Source: an uncultured Bacteroidales bacterium (GTDB taxonomy: Bacteria > Bacteroidota > Bacteroidia > Bacteroidales > Paludibacteraceae). From it: a DNA stretch of 64,000 nt. Position numbers and translations under genes: made by a program. The notes beneath the pieces were generated by a model. That model ran no database searches, had not been told where the DNA came from, and saw only the letters and a program-made list of their open reading frames with translations. The stretch spans positions 124,001-188,000 of the forward strand of contig CADCDS010000002.1 of the NCBI GenBank assembly GCA_902800215.1. Reading direction: 5' to 3'. Shown here in pieces: positions 16,760 through 25,119 of the stretch. Positions within the stretch are counted from its first letter, which is position 1, and every line of letters starts with the position of its first letter.

Positions 16760-17758
16760 ATGGCAAGTATATCTGACATACGGCAACCGATTGAGTCGGA
16801 GTGGAAGCGATACGAGAAAGTGTTGCATGAGACTCTGCGTGCGGATGATAAGGTGCAGCAGCGCGTATTGGATTATATCCTTTCTCAGCGGGGTAAGCAA
16901 TTACGTCCGTTAGTGGTGTTGCTGTGTGCGCAGATATGCAATCCGATCACGGATAAGAGTCTGCGTTCTGCGGTAGCTTTGGATTTGTTGCATAATGCAA
17001 GTCTGGTGCATGACGATGTAGTGGATAACTCCGATATGCGTCGCGGTCAGCCGGCGGTTCACACGCAGTGGACGAACAAGGTTGCGGTGCTGATGGGAGA
17101 TTATATGTTAGCGAAGGTGATCGGGTTAGTGGCTGAAGTGCGTAATATCCGAATTTTAGAGATCGTTTCTTCGTTAGGTCAGAGTTTATCGAGCGGTGAA
17201 GTGCTGCAGTTGCATTACGGGGCATCGATGTGGATCGATGAGGCGCAGTATATGAAGATCATTGATCAAAAAACCGCCCAACTCTTTCAGGCTTGTGCCG
17301 AAGCGGGTGCAGAGAGCGCAGGATGTACGCAGCGTCAGCGCACGGCGTTACGGGAGTACGGTCGGTTATTGGGATTATGTTTCCAGATCAAGGATGATAT
17401 TTTTGATTACAGTGATCTGGAGGAGATCGGAAAACCGACGATGAGTGATCTGCGAGACGGCAAGGTGACCTTACCGTTAATCGAAGCTTTAAGGAGGGCA
17501 CCGCAAGATGAGGCAGCGGCGATTAAGGCAAAGGGCGAATGGTTAGTGGCGAAAGAAGAGAGAGAGCAGAAAGAGGAAGCGAAGGTGCTGGAAGAAGTGA
17601 AATCGTTTGTGATGCGCTTTAAGGGTGACGAATATGCCGTTCAGCGGATGTTAGACTATAAAAAACAAGCCACGGAGGCATTGAATGTGTTCCGTGACAG
17701 TGCAGAAAAACGAAGTCTGTTAGGTTTATTGGACTATGCGATAAATCGCGTCCAATAA
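16760..17758 (+). CDS. Long-chain polyprenyl diphosphate synthase
   Basis: 332 residues, a trans-isoprenyl diphosphate synthase that lengthens farnesyl-PP-type allylic substrates with isopentenyl-PP, probably for the menaquinone side chain. It shows GKQLRP near 45, the first aspartate motif HDDVVD (85-89), the second one KDDIFD near 210, and GKVTLPLIEAL. The loop after the second motif contains a Lys/Glu-rich stretch (KEEREQKEEAKVLEE). The chain length cannot be told from the sequence. Convergent with sufD across a GTTAAATT word repeat. Confidence 0.88.
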   Translation: MASISDIRQPIESEWKRYEKVLHETLRADDKVQQRVLDYILSQRGKQLRPLVVLLCAQICNPITDKSLRSAVALDLLHNASLVHDDVVDNSDMRRGQPAVHTQWTNKVAVLMGDYMLAKVIGLVAEVRNIRILEIVSSLGQSLSSGEVLQLHYGASMWIDEAQYMKIIDQKTAQLFQACAEAGAESAGCTQRQRTALREYGRLLGLCFQIKDDIFDYSDLEEIGKPTMSDLRDGKVTLPLIEALRRAPQDEAAAIKAKGEWLVAKEEREQKEEAKVLEEVKSFVMRFKGDEYAVQRMLDYKKQATEALNVFRDSAEKRSLLGLLDYAINRVQ

Positions 17759-17759
17759 A

Positions 17760-17800
17760 CGTTAAATTGTTAAATTGTTAAACTGTTAAATTGTTAAATT
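17760..17800. repeat. GTTAAATT word repeat between convergent genes
   Basis: Five tandem copies of GTTAAATT (one reads GTTAAACT) fill the space between the polyprenyl synthase stop and the sufD stop and run into the last sufD codons. Confidence 0.8.
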
Positions 17801-18402
17801 TCTTCTTCGAAGAACGTTAAACAGTTAGTTTTTATTTGCTCATCAGAAATAGTTTCTATAATTTCTTTCATAAACGCGTTAACGAGCAGTTGGCGCGCTT
17901 TTTGTTTGTCTATGCCGCGTTGTTGCATATAGAAAAGGGCGGACTCGTCGAGTTGTCCGGTGGAGGCACCGTGAGTGGCTTTGACATCATCGGCATAGAT
18001 CTCCAGTTGCGGTTGGGTACGCATTTCTGCGGTATCGGAGAGGAGAAGATTGCGGTTAGTCTGATGCGCTTCGGTCTGTTGGGCATCGGGAGCGATCTTG
18101 AGGTCACCGATAAAACGACCGCGACTGTTATCGGAAAGGACAAATTTAATGAGCTGGTTAGAAGAACCACCACCGACGGCATGGGTGACGTGTGTTTCAG
18201 CGGTGACGGAATCGGAGCCGTGTAAGTTCTCTAAAGCATAAATCTCCGTTTTGCAGCCTTCGCCTAACTGATTTACCGTAATGGCAAAAGACGCATTGAT
18301 CACATGTATTTTTACCTGTGAATCCGCTTCCTGATCAATCTGAAGGTTTACTTCTTCGTTGATAAAGACCCGTTCGAATATTTCGCCTTTAGAGACCTTC
18401 AT
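17794..18402 (-). CDS. sufD: SufD-like Fe-S assembly protein, about half length
   Basis: 202 residues, compared with about 420-450 for SufD. It keeps the beta-helix core and C-terminal part: [73 protein letters not shown], and a C-terminal helical part with [17 protein letters not shown]. SufD works with SufB and SufC as the scaffold for iron-sulfur cluster assembly. The N-terminal helical and first beta parts are gone and no SufB gene is adjacent. It overlaps sufC by 14 bases. Confidence 0.85.
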   Translation of the reverse strand: MKVSKGEIFERVFINEEVNLQIDQEADSQVKIHVINASFAITVNQLGEGCKTEIYALENLHGSDSVTAETHVTHAVGGGSSNQLIKFVLSDNSRGRFIGDLKIAPDAQQTEAHQTNRNLLLSDTAEMRTQPQLEIYADDVKATHGASTGQLDESALFYMQQRGIDKQKARQLLVNAFMKEIIETISDEQIKTNCLTFFEEEI

Positions 18403-19132
18403 AGCCGTGCTCTTCGAGTTCGAGTGCTAAGGATTTGTCACCTGTCTTGACGATCTTGCCGTCAGCGAGAACGTGGACAAAGTCCGGGATGATGTAATCC
18501 AGGAGACGCTGATAGTGGGTGATGACGATGGAGGCGTTTTGCGGAGTCTTGAGGCGGTTAACGCCTTCGGCTACGATGCGTAATGCATCGATGTCGAGAC
18601 CGGAGTCTGTCTCATCGAGGATAGCCAGGCACGGCTCCAACATCGCCATCTGGAAGATCTCGTTTTTCTTCTTTTCTCCTCCGGAGAAACCTTCGTTCAC
18701 GGAACGGTTGTTGAGTTTGTCCGGTAGTTCAAGGAGTTTTTTCTTTTCCCGCATGAGCGAGAGGAACTCTTTGGCGGAGAGGGGTTCTTTTCCTTCGTAC
18801 GCCCGTTTCTCGTTGATAGCGGTGCGCATGAAATTGGTCATGGACACACCGGGTATCTCGACGGGATATTGAAAACTAAGGAACACGCCTGCGCGTGCGC
18901 GTACCTCGGGTGGCATCGCGAGGAGGTTTTGTCCTTTGAGATAGACTTCGCCGGACGTCACTTCATAGGCAGGATTACCGGTAAGGACGGCGGAGAGGGT
19001 GGATTTTCCGGCTCCGTTAGGTCCCATGATGGCATGCACTTCGCCTTCATTGATGACGAGGTTGACGCCTTTGAGTATTTCTTTATCGCCGATAGAGGCG
19101 TGGAGATTTTTTATTTCAAGTAATTTATTCAT
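18389..19132 (-). CDS. sufC: Fe-S cluster assembly ATPase SufC
   Basis: 247 residues from the ATG at 19132 ([12 protein letters not shown]). An ABC-type ATPase of the SUF system: Walker [11 protein letters not shown], the Q-loop in [15 protein letters not shown], signature FSGGEKKK, Walker [13 protein letters not shown], switch His in [12 protein letters not shown]. It binds SufB/SufD and drives scaffold rearrangement. Unusually, sufB is not upstream; the neighbour is the glutaminyl cyclase gene. Confidence 0.93.
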   Translation of the reverse strand: MNKLLEIKNLHASIGDKEILKGVNLVINEGEVHAIMGPNGAGKSTLSAVLTGNPAYEVTSGEVYLKGQNLLAMPPEVRARAGVFLSFQYPVEIPGVSMTNFMRTAINEKRAYEGKEPLSAKEFLSLMREKKKLLELPDKLNNRSVNEGFSGGEKKKNEIFQMAMLEPCLAILDETDSGLDIDALRIVAEGVNRLKTPQNASIVITHYQRLLDYIIPDFVHVLADGKIVKTGDKSLALELEEHGYEGL

Positions 19133-19199
19133 CAATTTTTTTTGTAAATTCAAAATCACGGGATATATACTACGTATATATAAGGTAGGGTGGGATAGG

Positions 19200-20207
19200 T
19201 TATAATAAGGACATGACCACTTCTCCTACTGCTTGGAGGGTGGTTTTTGATATATGCTGCATGTCGTCATCGCGGGTATGCCACCAAGCGGGGAAGCCGG
19301 TGTTGTTGCGTATGTCATAATGGATGATGTCAACGCAAGGGATGCCGGCGATGTAGTTGATGTAGTAATGGTCATCGACGATGGGATAGCCGAGTTGCTT
19401 GGAGAAGAGTTTCTCATAACCAAGTCGTTCGGCGGCACGCCAGATCAGTTGCTGGTATCCTTCGGCATAATAGGAGGAGTAATACTCCATAGGGAAAACC
19501 GCGTTGGGGTCACCGATCATATCCAATATGAGGCCATATTGGTAATTGGTGATTGGTGATTGGTTATTGGTGATTGTTTTGGCATATTCCGTTGCCCATA
19601 GTTGGGAGCCGAGACACCAGGTGTCGGAACGTTCCATTCCGGTGTAGAAAGACGGAGTTCCCATATCTTCGATGTCGAAGAAGATGATATCCACGGGTGT
19701 GTAGAGGGTGGTATCGGCTATCTTGAAGCGGAGTTGCCGTGCCACTTCGAGCAGGACACCTACGCCGCTGGCCCCATCGTTGGCGCCGGGAACGTTATAC
19801 ATCCGATCGGCGTGGAGGGGTTCCTCGTCACACCAAGGCCGGGTGTCATAATGGGCACCGAGCAGGATGTGCGGCCGGTTGGCGTATTGGGGTACGGAGA
19901 AATGCGCGATGATGTTACATACCTGTTGCTGATGACCTCTGTAGTCCGTCATGTCTCCTATCTGGAAAGAGACCTCCGCACCGCAGGCTTTGAGTTGTTC
20001 CGACAGCCAGAGGGCGCACTGGGCATGTGCGGCACTGTTGGGCACACGGGGTCCGAAGTCCATTTGTGCTTGGATATACGCGTAGGCGGAATCGGCACTG
20101 AAGGCGGGATGAGTGACGGTTTTGGTGTCGGATGAACCTTTACCGCAGGCTGTAAAGAGCAGGGTAAAGGCAAGAGAGAGGAAGAGGTATGTAGCTGATT
20201 TTTTCAC
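19200..20207 (-). CDS. Zinc-dependent glutaminyl cyclase / M28 family lipoprotein
   Basis: 335 residues from a GTG at 20207, 12 bases after prs; the longer frame upstream overlaps prs and is not used. Lipoprotein signal with FTAC. M28 fold: [31 protein letters not shown] (zinc Asp), a FFDIEDMGT acidic pair, [11 protein letters not shown] and VDDHYY. This is the pattern of Bacteroidetes glutaminyl cyclases, which turn N-terminal Gln of exported proteins into pyroglutamate in the periplasm. A surface-loop segment ([11 protein letters not shown]) is encoded by a GGTGATT word repeat at 19538-19577. An aminopeptidase remains possible. Confidence 0.82.
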   Translation of the reverse strand: MKKSATYLFLSLAFTLLFTACGKGSSDTKTVTHPAFSADSAYAYIQAQMDFGPRVPNSAAHAQCALWLSEQLKACGAEVSFQIGDMTDYRGHQQQVCNIIAHFSVPQYANRPHILLGAHYDTRPWCDEEPLHADRMYNVPGANDGASGVGVLLEVARQLRFKIADTTLYTPVDIIFFDIEDMGTPSFYTGMERSDTWCLGSQLWATEYAKTITNNQSPITNYQYGLILDMIGDPNAVFPMEYYSSYYAEGYQQLIWRAAERLGYEKLFSKQLGYPIVDDHYYINYIAGIPCVDIIHYDIRNNTGFPAWWHTRDDDMQHISKTTLQAVGEVVMSLL

Positions 20208-20218
20208 TTTCGATACGA

Positions 20219-21178
20219 TTACTTGAGGTTTCCTTCGCTGATGGAAGTGTGGTTTTGGATCGCACGGATGGTGTGTGCGATAGGTGTAGCGAGACTCTCG
20301 ATGTGCAGTTTGGAGCAACAAGCGGGATCGATCGGCAGGGAGTCGGTGCAGATGAGTTCTTCGAGGGAAGACTCTTCGATACGCTGGCACGCGTTTCCGC
20401 TGAGCACACCGTGGGTGACAACGGCACGAACGGATTTGGCACCACCGGCCATCATGACTTCAGCGGCTTTGCAGAGTGTTCCGGCTGTATCGGCCATATC
20501 GTCAAAGATGACCACATCTTTTCCGTACACATCGCCGAGCACTTTGATTTCGGATACCTTATTGAAGTCCGGCCGGTTCTTGTAACAGATGACCATAGGC
20601 ACTTCACGGTCGGTAAGCACATGAAGTTTCTTGGCAAAGTTGGAGGCGCGTTTGGAACCTCCGACGTCCGGCGAAGCGACGATGAGTTTCTTGAGGTTGA
20701 GGTTAGCAATGTACGGTGCAAGCACATTGGAGCCGTAGATATGATCAACGGGGATGTCGAAGAATCCCTGGATTTGTTCCGCGTGCAGGTCAACGGTGAT
20801 TATTCTGTCCGCTCCTGCCGCTTGCAGCATGTTCGCTACGAGTTTGGCTCCAATGGAAACACGCGGTTTATCTTTGCGGTCCTGCCGAGCCCAACCGAAA
20901 TAGGGGATGACGGCGATGACTTTGTAAGCGCTGGCGCGTTTGGCGGCATCGATCATGAGGAGCAACTCCATGAGGTTGTCGCTGGAGGGACAGGTTGCTT
21001 GCACGAGATAGACGGATTGTCCGCGAACGGATTCCTCAAAATAGGTGCAGAACTCCCCGTCGGAGAAGCGGTCGATATGCAGTTTGCCGAGTTGGCAACC
21101 TAATTCCTCGCAGATACGTTGCGCCAATGCTTCACCTTTGGAACCGGCAAAGACTTTGAATTGTTTAGACTCTTCCAT
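20219..21178 (-). CDS. prs: Ribose-phosphate pyrophosphokinase (PRPP synthetase)
   Basis: 319 residues from the ATG at 21178 (MEESKQFKVFAGSKG). It makes PRPP from ribose 5-phosphate and ATP for nucleotide, His and Trp synthesis. It shows RFSDGEF near 35, YFGWARQDRKDKPRVSIGAKLVANML, ITVDLHAEQIQGFF, the LIVASPDVGGSKRA loop and the PRPP-binding VVIFDDMADTAGTL. Standard length. It lies in the EEP-DUF4290-prs-QC-sufCD minus-strand run; the gap to DUF4290 is filled with a CATTTGGT word repeat. Confidence 0.95.
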   Translation of the reverse strand: MEESKQFKVFAGSKGEALAQRICEELGCQLGKLHIDRFSDGEFCTYFEESVRGQSVYLVQATCPSSDNLMELLLMIDAAKRASAYKVIAVIPYFGWARQDRKDKPRVSIGAKLVANMLQAAGADRIITVDLHAEQIQGFFDIPVDHIYGSNVLAPYIANLNLKKLIVASPDVGGSKRASNFAKKLHVLTDREVPMVICYKNRPDFNKVSEIKVLGDVYGKDVVIFDDMADTAGTLCKAAEVMMAGGAKSVRAVVTHGVLSGNACQRIEESSLEELICTDSLPIDPACCSKLHIESLATPIAHTIRAIQNHTSISEGNLK

Positions 21179-21179
21179 A

Positions 21180-21222
21180 AAACCATTTACCATTTGGTCA
21201 TTTACTATTTGGTCATTTTTTC
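21180..21222. repeat. CATTTGGT / CATTTACTATTTGG word repeat
   Basis: Imperfect tandem words (ACCATTT, ACCATTTGGTC, ATTTACTATTTGGTC) between the prs start and the DUF4290 stop. Confidence 0.65.
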
Positions 21223-21521
21223 TTTTTCGCCATGGGTGAGACGTTGGGTTGCGCCATGAAGCGTTCAAAGGCGGGAGACTCACATTTGAGTTGTCCGTTA
21301 GAGAGGCGGATGATGTCCTCTTTGACGCGTTTCACGCCGGCTTCCTGATCACGGTTCCAGACCATGTTACGTTGCCGCATACAGTGGGCGATATACACTT
21401 CGAGTGAATCGCGTTCAAGACCGGGTTCCAGGGACGTGGCGTAGGCGATCATATCTTGGACGATGCGACCATAGTTGCGCATTCGTACAGGGGTTGCATT
21501 CCTATGTAATTGTAAAGTCAT
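21213..21521 (-). CDS. Short DUF4290-like protein
   Basis: 102 residues. The beginning (TPVRMRNYGRIVQDMIAYATSLEPGLERDSLEVYIAHCM) resembles the N-terminal helices of DUF4290 proteins of Bacteroidetes, which are usually about 200 residues long, so this copy is shortened. The tail is basic (MAKKKK). No signal peptide or catalytic motif. Function unknown. It lies in an operon with prs downstream. Confidence 0.6.
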   Translation of the reverse strand: MTLQLHRNATPVRMRNYGRIVQDMIAYATSLEPGLERDSLEVYIAHCMRQRNMVWNRDQEAGVKRVKEDIIRLSNGQLKCESPAFERFMAQPNVSPMAKKKK

Positions 21522-21522
21522 A

Positions 21523-21560
21523 AAGATTTACGATTTGACGATTTACGATGTACGATTTAT
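21523..21560. repeat. TACGATTT word repeat
   Basis: Imperfect tandem words (TTTACGAT, TTGACGAT, TTACGATG, TACGATTT) between the DUF4290 start and the end of the EEP gene. Confidence 0.7.
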
Positions 21561-22642
21561 TTCTTTCTGATGAGGTAGATCATTGTGGGATAGTGGTCTC
21601 CGTAACCGTTTTGCCAAACACCACCTTTGGTGGTACGTAAAGGCGTACCTTTGTCTTTTCCTTCCTGCACGGTGAGGAAAGGCTTGTTGAAGATCTGCGC
21701 TTTCCAGTAGGTCCATTTGCCGGACTCGAGTTGTGCGTTCATGAGGGGTTCGGAGATGATGATCTGGTCAAAGAGGTTCCAACTGCCGTTGTAAGCAAGG
21801 GAGCCGATGCCGCGATCCAGCATCTGCCACATGGTGTTGAAAAAACCTTGCGGTTCCACTTCTTCGCGGTGCTTGCGTGCTTTGAGCACATCTTTGCAGC
21901 TATGGTTGAACGGGTCGTCGTTGAGGTCACCCATGATGACGATTTTGGCTTTGGGTTCTTTGAGATAGATCGAGTCGCAGATGTGGCTGACGAGCATGGC
22001 TGCCGTGTCACGACCGGGCCGGGAAGAGAGTTCTCCGCCGTAACGGCTGGGCCAGTGGTTAACGATGATATGGATCTTCTCCGGCGTACCATCGCCCATG
22101 AGATAGCCGGAAACGGCGAGTTGGAGACGGGTTTTTATTTCTCCGCCGTCGGCATAGTGTGCTTTGAGTTCAAAACCGTTCACTTTAGAGGGCTTGAACA
22201 TAACGGAGTCATAGAGGAAACCGACGTCCACACCACGTCGGTCTGGACCTTCGAGGAGGATAGGTTTGAGACGACGCCCGTATTTGGCGTTGGCTTCAGC
22301 ACAGAGATCATAGAGACAGCCGATGTTCTCTACTTCGGCTACACCGATACAAGCGGCACCGCGGGGATCATAATCCGTACCGAGTTGGGAAACGGCATAA
22401 GCCATGTTTTTGACTTTGTTCTCGTACTTGTAAGCGGTCCATTTCATACCTCCGTCGGGGAGATATTCATAGTCGTTTTTACCTTCGTCATGGATGGTGT
22501 CGAAGAGGTTTTCCAAGTTGTAGAACGCGATACAGCGCACATGTTGTCCGCTTTCGGCAGGCTGTGCAGCGTTGTCTTGCGCTTTGGCTGTAACGGAGAG
22601 CATCAGCGCCGCCGCTACGAGATACTTCATGGTGTGTTTCAT
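21557..22642 (-). CDS. Secreted endonuclease/exonuclease/phosphatase family protein
   Basis: 361 residues; the start could also be the ATG at 22630. A signal peptide ends at AKA-QD. EEP superfamily: FYNLENLFDT (metal Asn/Glu), VGVAEVEN-like IGVAEVENIG, NHWPSRYGGE, VIMGDLNDDP and GDHYPTMIY (the final His). This is the Bacteroidetes exported group with ENLFD; likely a periplasmic or extracellular DNase or phosphodiesterase. It opens the minus-strand run with its own promoter at 22676-22707. Confidence 0.85.
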   Translation of the reverse strand: MKHTMKYLVAAALMLSVTAKAQDNAAQPAESGQHVRCIAFYNLENLFDTIHDEGKNDYEYLPDGGMKWTAYKYENKVKNMAYAVSQLGTDYDPRGAACIGVAEVENIGCLYDLCAEANAKYGRRLKPILLEGPDRRGVDVGFLYDSVMFKPSKVNGFELKAHYADGGEIKTRLQLAVSGYLMGDGTPEKIHIIVNHWPSRYGGELSSRPGRDTAAMLVSHICDSIYLKEPKAKIVIMGDLNDDPFNHSCKDVLKARKHREEVEPQGFFNTMWQMLDRGIGSLAYNGSWNLFDQIIISEPLMNAQLESGKWTYWKAQIFNKPFLTVQEGKDKGTPLRTTKGGVWQNGYGDHYPTMIYLIRKK

Positions 22643-22675
22643 ATGACTGTTTTATGTTAAATTCCAAAAAACGCT

Positions 22676-22707
22676 GCAAAGTTACAAAAAAAAAATGAAT
22701 TGCGCAA
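22676..22707 (-). promoter_or_regulatory. Promoter of the EEP-prs-suf run
   Basis: -7 TAACTTTGC (22684-22676), -33 TTGCGCAATTC (about 22707-22697). Confidence 0.65.
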
Positions 22708-22830
22708 GCGTGCGCGTACTTTTTTATTATTTTTTAGAAGAAATGGGTAAAAATTGACGGGAAGTAGAGGGGCTGTATGTGGAAAAATTGACGGAAAAGC
22801 AGTAAAATTCGCGTATGAGGGTACGTGCGC

Positions 22831-22862
22831 TTGCGTATATGAAAAAAAAGTAGTATCTTTGC
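22831..22862 (+). promoter_or_regulatory. Promoter of the toxin-antitoxin array
   Basis: -33 TTGCGTATATG from 22831, -7 TATCTTTGC (22854-22862). It precedes the first module by about 60 bases. Confidence 0.75.
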
Positions 22863-22920
22863 ACCCGAAAATGTAAAGTAGAGATAGCAAAAAGAGAAAA
22901 CAATAAAAAAATTAAGGATT

Positions 22921-23172
22921 ATGAGTGCAGTTGTTTTACAAGGATTATTAGATTATCTTAAGTCCACATTGACGAAGGATAACCGTGAATGGTTGGCAGC
23001 TCATCTTGTTGAGCCGACAGCAGAAACTCGTCCTTACACGAAAGAAGAGTTGCTGGCTCGTGTAGAAGAGGCGGAGGCGGATATTGCGGCAGGTCGCTTT
23101 TACACGGAAGAAGAAATGGAAGCGTTTATGGATAACGCGTTGGAGGAACTTAAAGATCGTAAGGCGGCATGA
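22921..23172 (+). CDS. Antitoxin-like protein, module 1
   Basis: 83 residues, acidic, with a helical N-terminus (VVLQGLLDYLKSTLTKDNREWLAAHL) and a long acidic helix (EELLARVEEAEADIAAGRFYTEEEMEAF). Together with the RelE/ParE-type gene that starts inside its stop (ATGA overlap), this fits the antitoxin of a type II pair. The ending resembles the toxin-wrapping part of such proteins. No close family was recognised. Confidence 0.65.
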   Translation: MSAVVLQGLLDYLKSTLTKDNREWLAAHLVEPTAETRPYTKEELLARVEEAEADIAAGRFYTEEEMEAFMDNALEELKDRKAA

Positions 23173-23495
23173 CGATTAAATGGGCTCAAAAAGCGGAGAG
23201 TGCTTGGTATAAGACTTTGCAGAAGATAAATGATGACTTCGGTTATCATTCTGCTTTTAAATTTCGCAAAGAGACTACTGCTGCTATTAAACAACTTAAG
23301 AAATTTCCTAAGAGCGGGCATCATGAAGATTTATTAGCATGTGCAGATAAAGAGTATCGAGGTTTATTGTTTAGTGAGTATAATAAGATGATTTATTATA
23401 TCGCCGAAGCGGAAGGCGCTATTCATATTGATGATATTTGGGATACGCGCCGCGAACCAAAGAATCAGGCAAATGAGACAATTGAAAATCAATAA
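23169..23495 (+). CDS. RelE/ParE-superfamily toxin, module 1
   Basis: 108 residues: IKWAQKAESAWYKTLQKINDDFGYHSAFKFRKETTAAIKQLKKFPKSGHHEDLLACADKEYRGLLFSEYNKMIYYI. This is the compact ParE/RelE fold with the central Arg in YRGLL and the terminal beta-strand IHIDDIWDTRRE. It overlaps the antitoxin by four bases. The target (ribosome or gyrase) cannot be told. Confidence 0.75.
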   Translation: MTIKWAQKAESAWYKTLQKINDDFGYHSAFKFRKETTAAIKQLKKFPKSGHHEDLLACADKEYRGLLFSEYNKMIYYIAEAEGAIHIDDIWDTRREPKNQANETIENQ

Positions 23496-23497
23496 AT

Positions 23498-23537
23498 AAC
23501 CAATTTTTTTGTTTAACTAAAAATTTAATGCTTATGA
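23498..23537 (+). repeat. Shared leader, copy a
   Basis: AACCAATTTTTTTGTTTAAC, then TAAAAATTTAATGCTTATGA. Nearly identical to 24465-24507 and 25078-25119. Each copy ends with the ATG of the first gene of a module. It contains TAACT, a weak match to the -7 box, so it might be a promoter, a leader or a recombination site. Confidence 0.8.
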
Positions 23538-23746
23538 AAGCAAATCCTACAATAACGAAAGCAGAGATAGCAGAGCATTTTGTAACATTGGAGGAGATGC
23601 ATGAGTATTTAGTGAAGAATATAAAACAGCGTTTTGCTGAAAGGGAGCTGCAAAAAGAAACAGAGGATGCGATGAAGGAGGCGAGAGAAGACAATTTGAA
23701 GACATATTCAAATGTAGATAAAATGATGAACGATATTCTTGGATAA
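23534..23746 (+). CDS. Small acidic protein, first gene of module 2
   Basis: 70 residues from the ATG at 23534: MKANPTITKAEIAEHFVTLE, then a charged helix (MHEYLVKNIKQRFAERELQKETEDAMKEAREDN). No known family was recognised. It has the leader and position of an antitoxin but is followed by a HEPN/MNT pair rather than a RelE gene; it may be an orphan antitoxin or a third component. Confidence 0.55.
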   Translation: MKANPTITKAEIAEHFVTLEEMHEYLVKNIKQRFAERELQKETEDAMKEAREDNLKTYSNVDKMMNDILG

Positions 23747-23763
23747 AGTATAAGTAACAAAAT

Positions 23764-24159
23764 ATGATGACTAAAGAAGAAAAAGTGGCATATTGGCTGG
23801 ATCTTGCAGAATATGATATTGAGACAGCTGAGGCGATGTACAACTCGGGAAGATGGTTGTATGTCGGGTTTATGTGTCATCAAGTGATAGAGAAAACGCT
23901 CAAAGCCTATTGGTGTGGCACCCAGCCTGAGGATCCTCCATATACGCATAATTTAGTATTACTATCTGACAAAACGGGATTGACTGAGTTGTTGAGCGAT
24001 GAGCAGAATGAGTTTGTATCTCAGATGATGCCGCTTAATATTCAAGCTCGCTATCCGTCATATAAAGAACAATTGAGCAAAAAATTAAATAAGGCCACTT
24101 GCCGAATGATTATTAATAAAACAAAAGAAGTGCAATTATGGATAAAGAGCAAGTTATAA
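23764..24159 (+). CDS. HEPN-domain toxin, module 2
   Basis: 131 residues: YWLDLAEYDIETAEAMYNSGRWLYVGFMCHQVIEKTLKAYW then YTHNLVLLSD and ARYPSYKEQL. This is the PF05168-type HEPN fold paired with minimal nucleotidyltransferases; HEPN proteins of this kind act as RNases or as partners of AMP-transferring antitoxins. It overlaps the nucleotidyltransferase gene by 22 bases. Confidence 0.85.
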   Translation: MMTKEEKVAYWLDLAEYDIETAEAMYNSGRWLYVGFMCHQVIEKTLKAYWCGTQPEDPPYTHNLVLLSDKTGLTELLSDEQNEFVSQMMPLNIQARYPSYKEQLSKKLNKATCRMIINKTKEVQLWIKSKL

Positions 24160-24434
24160 ATATCGTTCATTCCTACAAAGAAGCCATTTATCCGATAGTT
24201 GGTGATGCGCTTGTGTATCTTTATGGTTCTTATAGTAAAGGGACAGCTCATAAGGACAGCGATATTGATGTGGCTGTTATTGTTCCAAAGATTGAGGGCG
24301 ATTGGTTGCAAACAAGCGCTAAATTATGGGGCGCAACTCGTAAAGTAAGCACCCTTATTGAACCTGTTATCATGGAAGAAGGTGAGCACTCTCCGTTATA
24401 TGATGATGTTATGCGAACGGGTGTTGCTGTTTGA
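24138..24434 (+). CDS. Minimal nucleotidyltransferase (MNT) antitoxin, module 2
   Basis: 98 residues with the nucleotidyltransferase signature GSYSKGTAHKDSDIDVAV (GS-x10-DxD). In HEPN/MNT modules the MNT can modify the HEPN toxin with AMP. The pair is complete here. Confidence 0.88.
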   Translation: MDKEQVINIVHSYKEAIYPIVGDALVYLYGSYSKGTAHKDSDIDVAVIVPKIEGDWLQTSAKLWGATRKVSTLIEPVIMEEGEHSPLYDDVMRTGVAV

Positions 24435-24464
24435 AAGCAAAAATAACTCAAAATAAATTATAAA

Positions 24465-24507
24465 AACCAATTTTTTTTGTTTAACTTTAAAAATTTAATG
24501 CTTATGA
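24465..24507 (+). repeat. Shared leader, copy b
   Basis: Same leader as 23498-23537, with one extra T and two extra bases (CTTTAAAAATTTAATGCTTATGA). It ends at the start codon of module 3. Confidence 0.8.
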
Positions 24508-24755
24508 GTGCAGCGCAGGCAATAGCAAGTAGTCGTTTCCTCACCGCTATGGGACCGATGATAGAGGATGAGCAGAAGATGAATGCTGTAATGGCATATA
24601 TTGAGAGTATCAGGATTCAACCGCTTCATCGTCCTTTGAGTATAGATCCGGATTTCAAGAATAAGCCGATGTACACGGTTGAGGAGTATTTTGATGGTTT
24701 GGCAAAAGATCTTGGTGAAGAGTTCGGAATGAATGATATTCGTGAGGCTATATGA
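24504..24755 (+). CDS. Antitoxin-like protein, module 3
   Basis: 83 residues from the ATG at 24504: SAAQAIASSRFLTAMGPMIE, then MNAVMAYIESIRI and an acidic tail (YTVEEYFDGLAKDLGEEFGM). It overlaps the RelE-type toxin by four bases. It differs from the module 1 antitoxin, though both begin MSA and end in a short acidic helix. Confidence 0.65.
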   Translation: MSAAQAIASSRFLTAMGPMIEDEQKMNAVMAYIESIRIQPLHRPLSIDPDFKNKPMYTVEEYFDGLAKDLGEEFGMNDIREAI

Positions 24756-25066
24756 AGAAGTACGATATCAAACTTACCGAAGAGGCGAAGCAAGAACGTA
24801 AGTCATTGGCTCACTTCATAAAAGATGAGGTTCACGCTCCTCTGACGGCAAAGAGATATATGCTGGGGTTAGAAGAAGAAATTAAGAAATTAGAGAATTC
24901 AGCAGGCTCATTGGCCGTAGATGAAGAGTTGTCTCGTCAATTAGGGATGGAGGTTCGCCGGACGAATTACAAGAATATGGCAATAATATTCTCGGTGGAA
25001 GAAGAAAATGCTTATATCCATCATATCATACCGCAAAAGAAGGTAGTGTTTGAGGTAGAAATATAA
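24752..25066 (+). CDS. RelE/ParE-superfamily toxin, module 3
   Basis: 104 residues: YDIKLTEEAKQERKSLAHFI, a helical hairpin, then LGMEVRRTNYKNMAIIFSVEEENAYIHHIIPQKKV. This is the ParE/RelE fold with the core Arg pair (VRRTNYKNM). Paired with the gene before it. Confidence 0.75.
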   Translation: MKKYDIKLTEEAKQERKSLAHFIKDEVHAPLTAKRYMLGLEEEIKKLENSAGSLAVDEELSRQLGMEVRRTNYKNMAIIFSVEEENAYIHHIIPQKKVVFEVEI

Positions 25067-25077
25067 AAATAATTAAA

Positions 25078-25119
25078 AACCAATTTTTTTGTTTAACTTT
25101 AAAAATTTAATGCTTATGA
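25078..25119 (+). repeat. Shared leader, copy c
   Basis: AACCAATTTTTTTGTTTAAC, then TTTAAAAATTTAATGCTTATGA, as in copies a and b. It ends at the start of module 4. Confidence 0.8.

Noticed and set aside
23498..25119. CRISPR-like direct repeats at the three leaders
   Set aside because: The spacing is 600-1000 bases and the intervals are genes, so this is not a CRISPR array; no cas genes are present.
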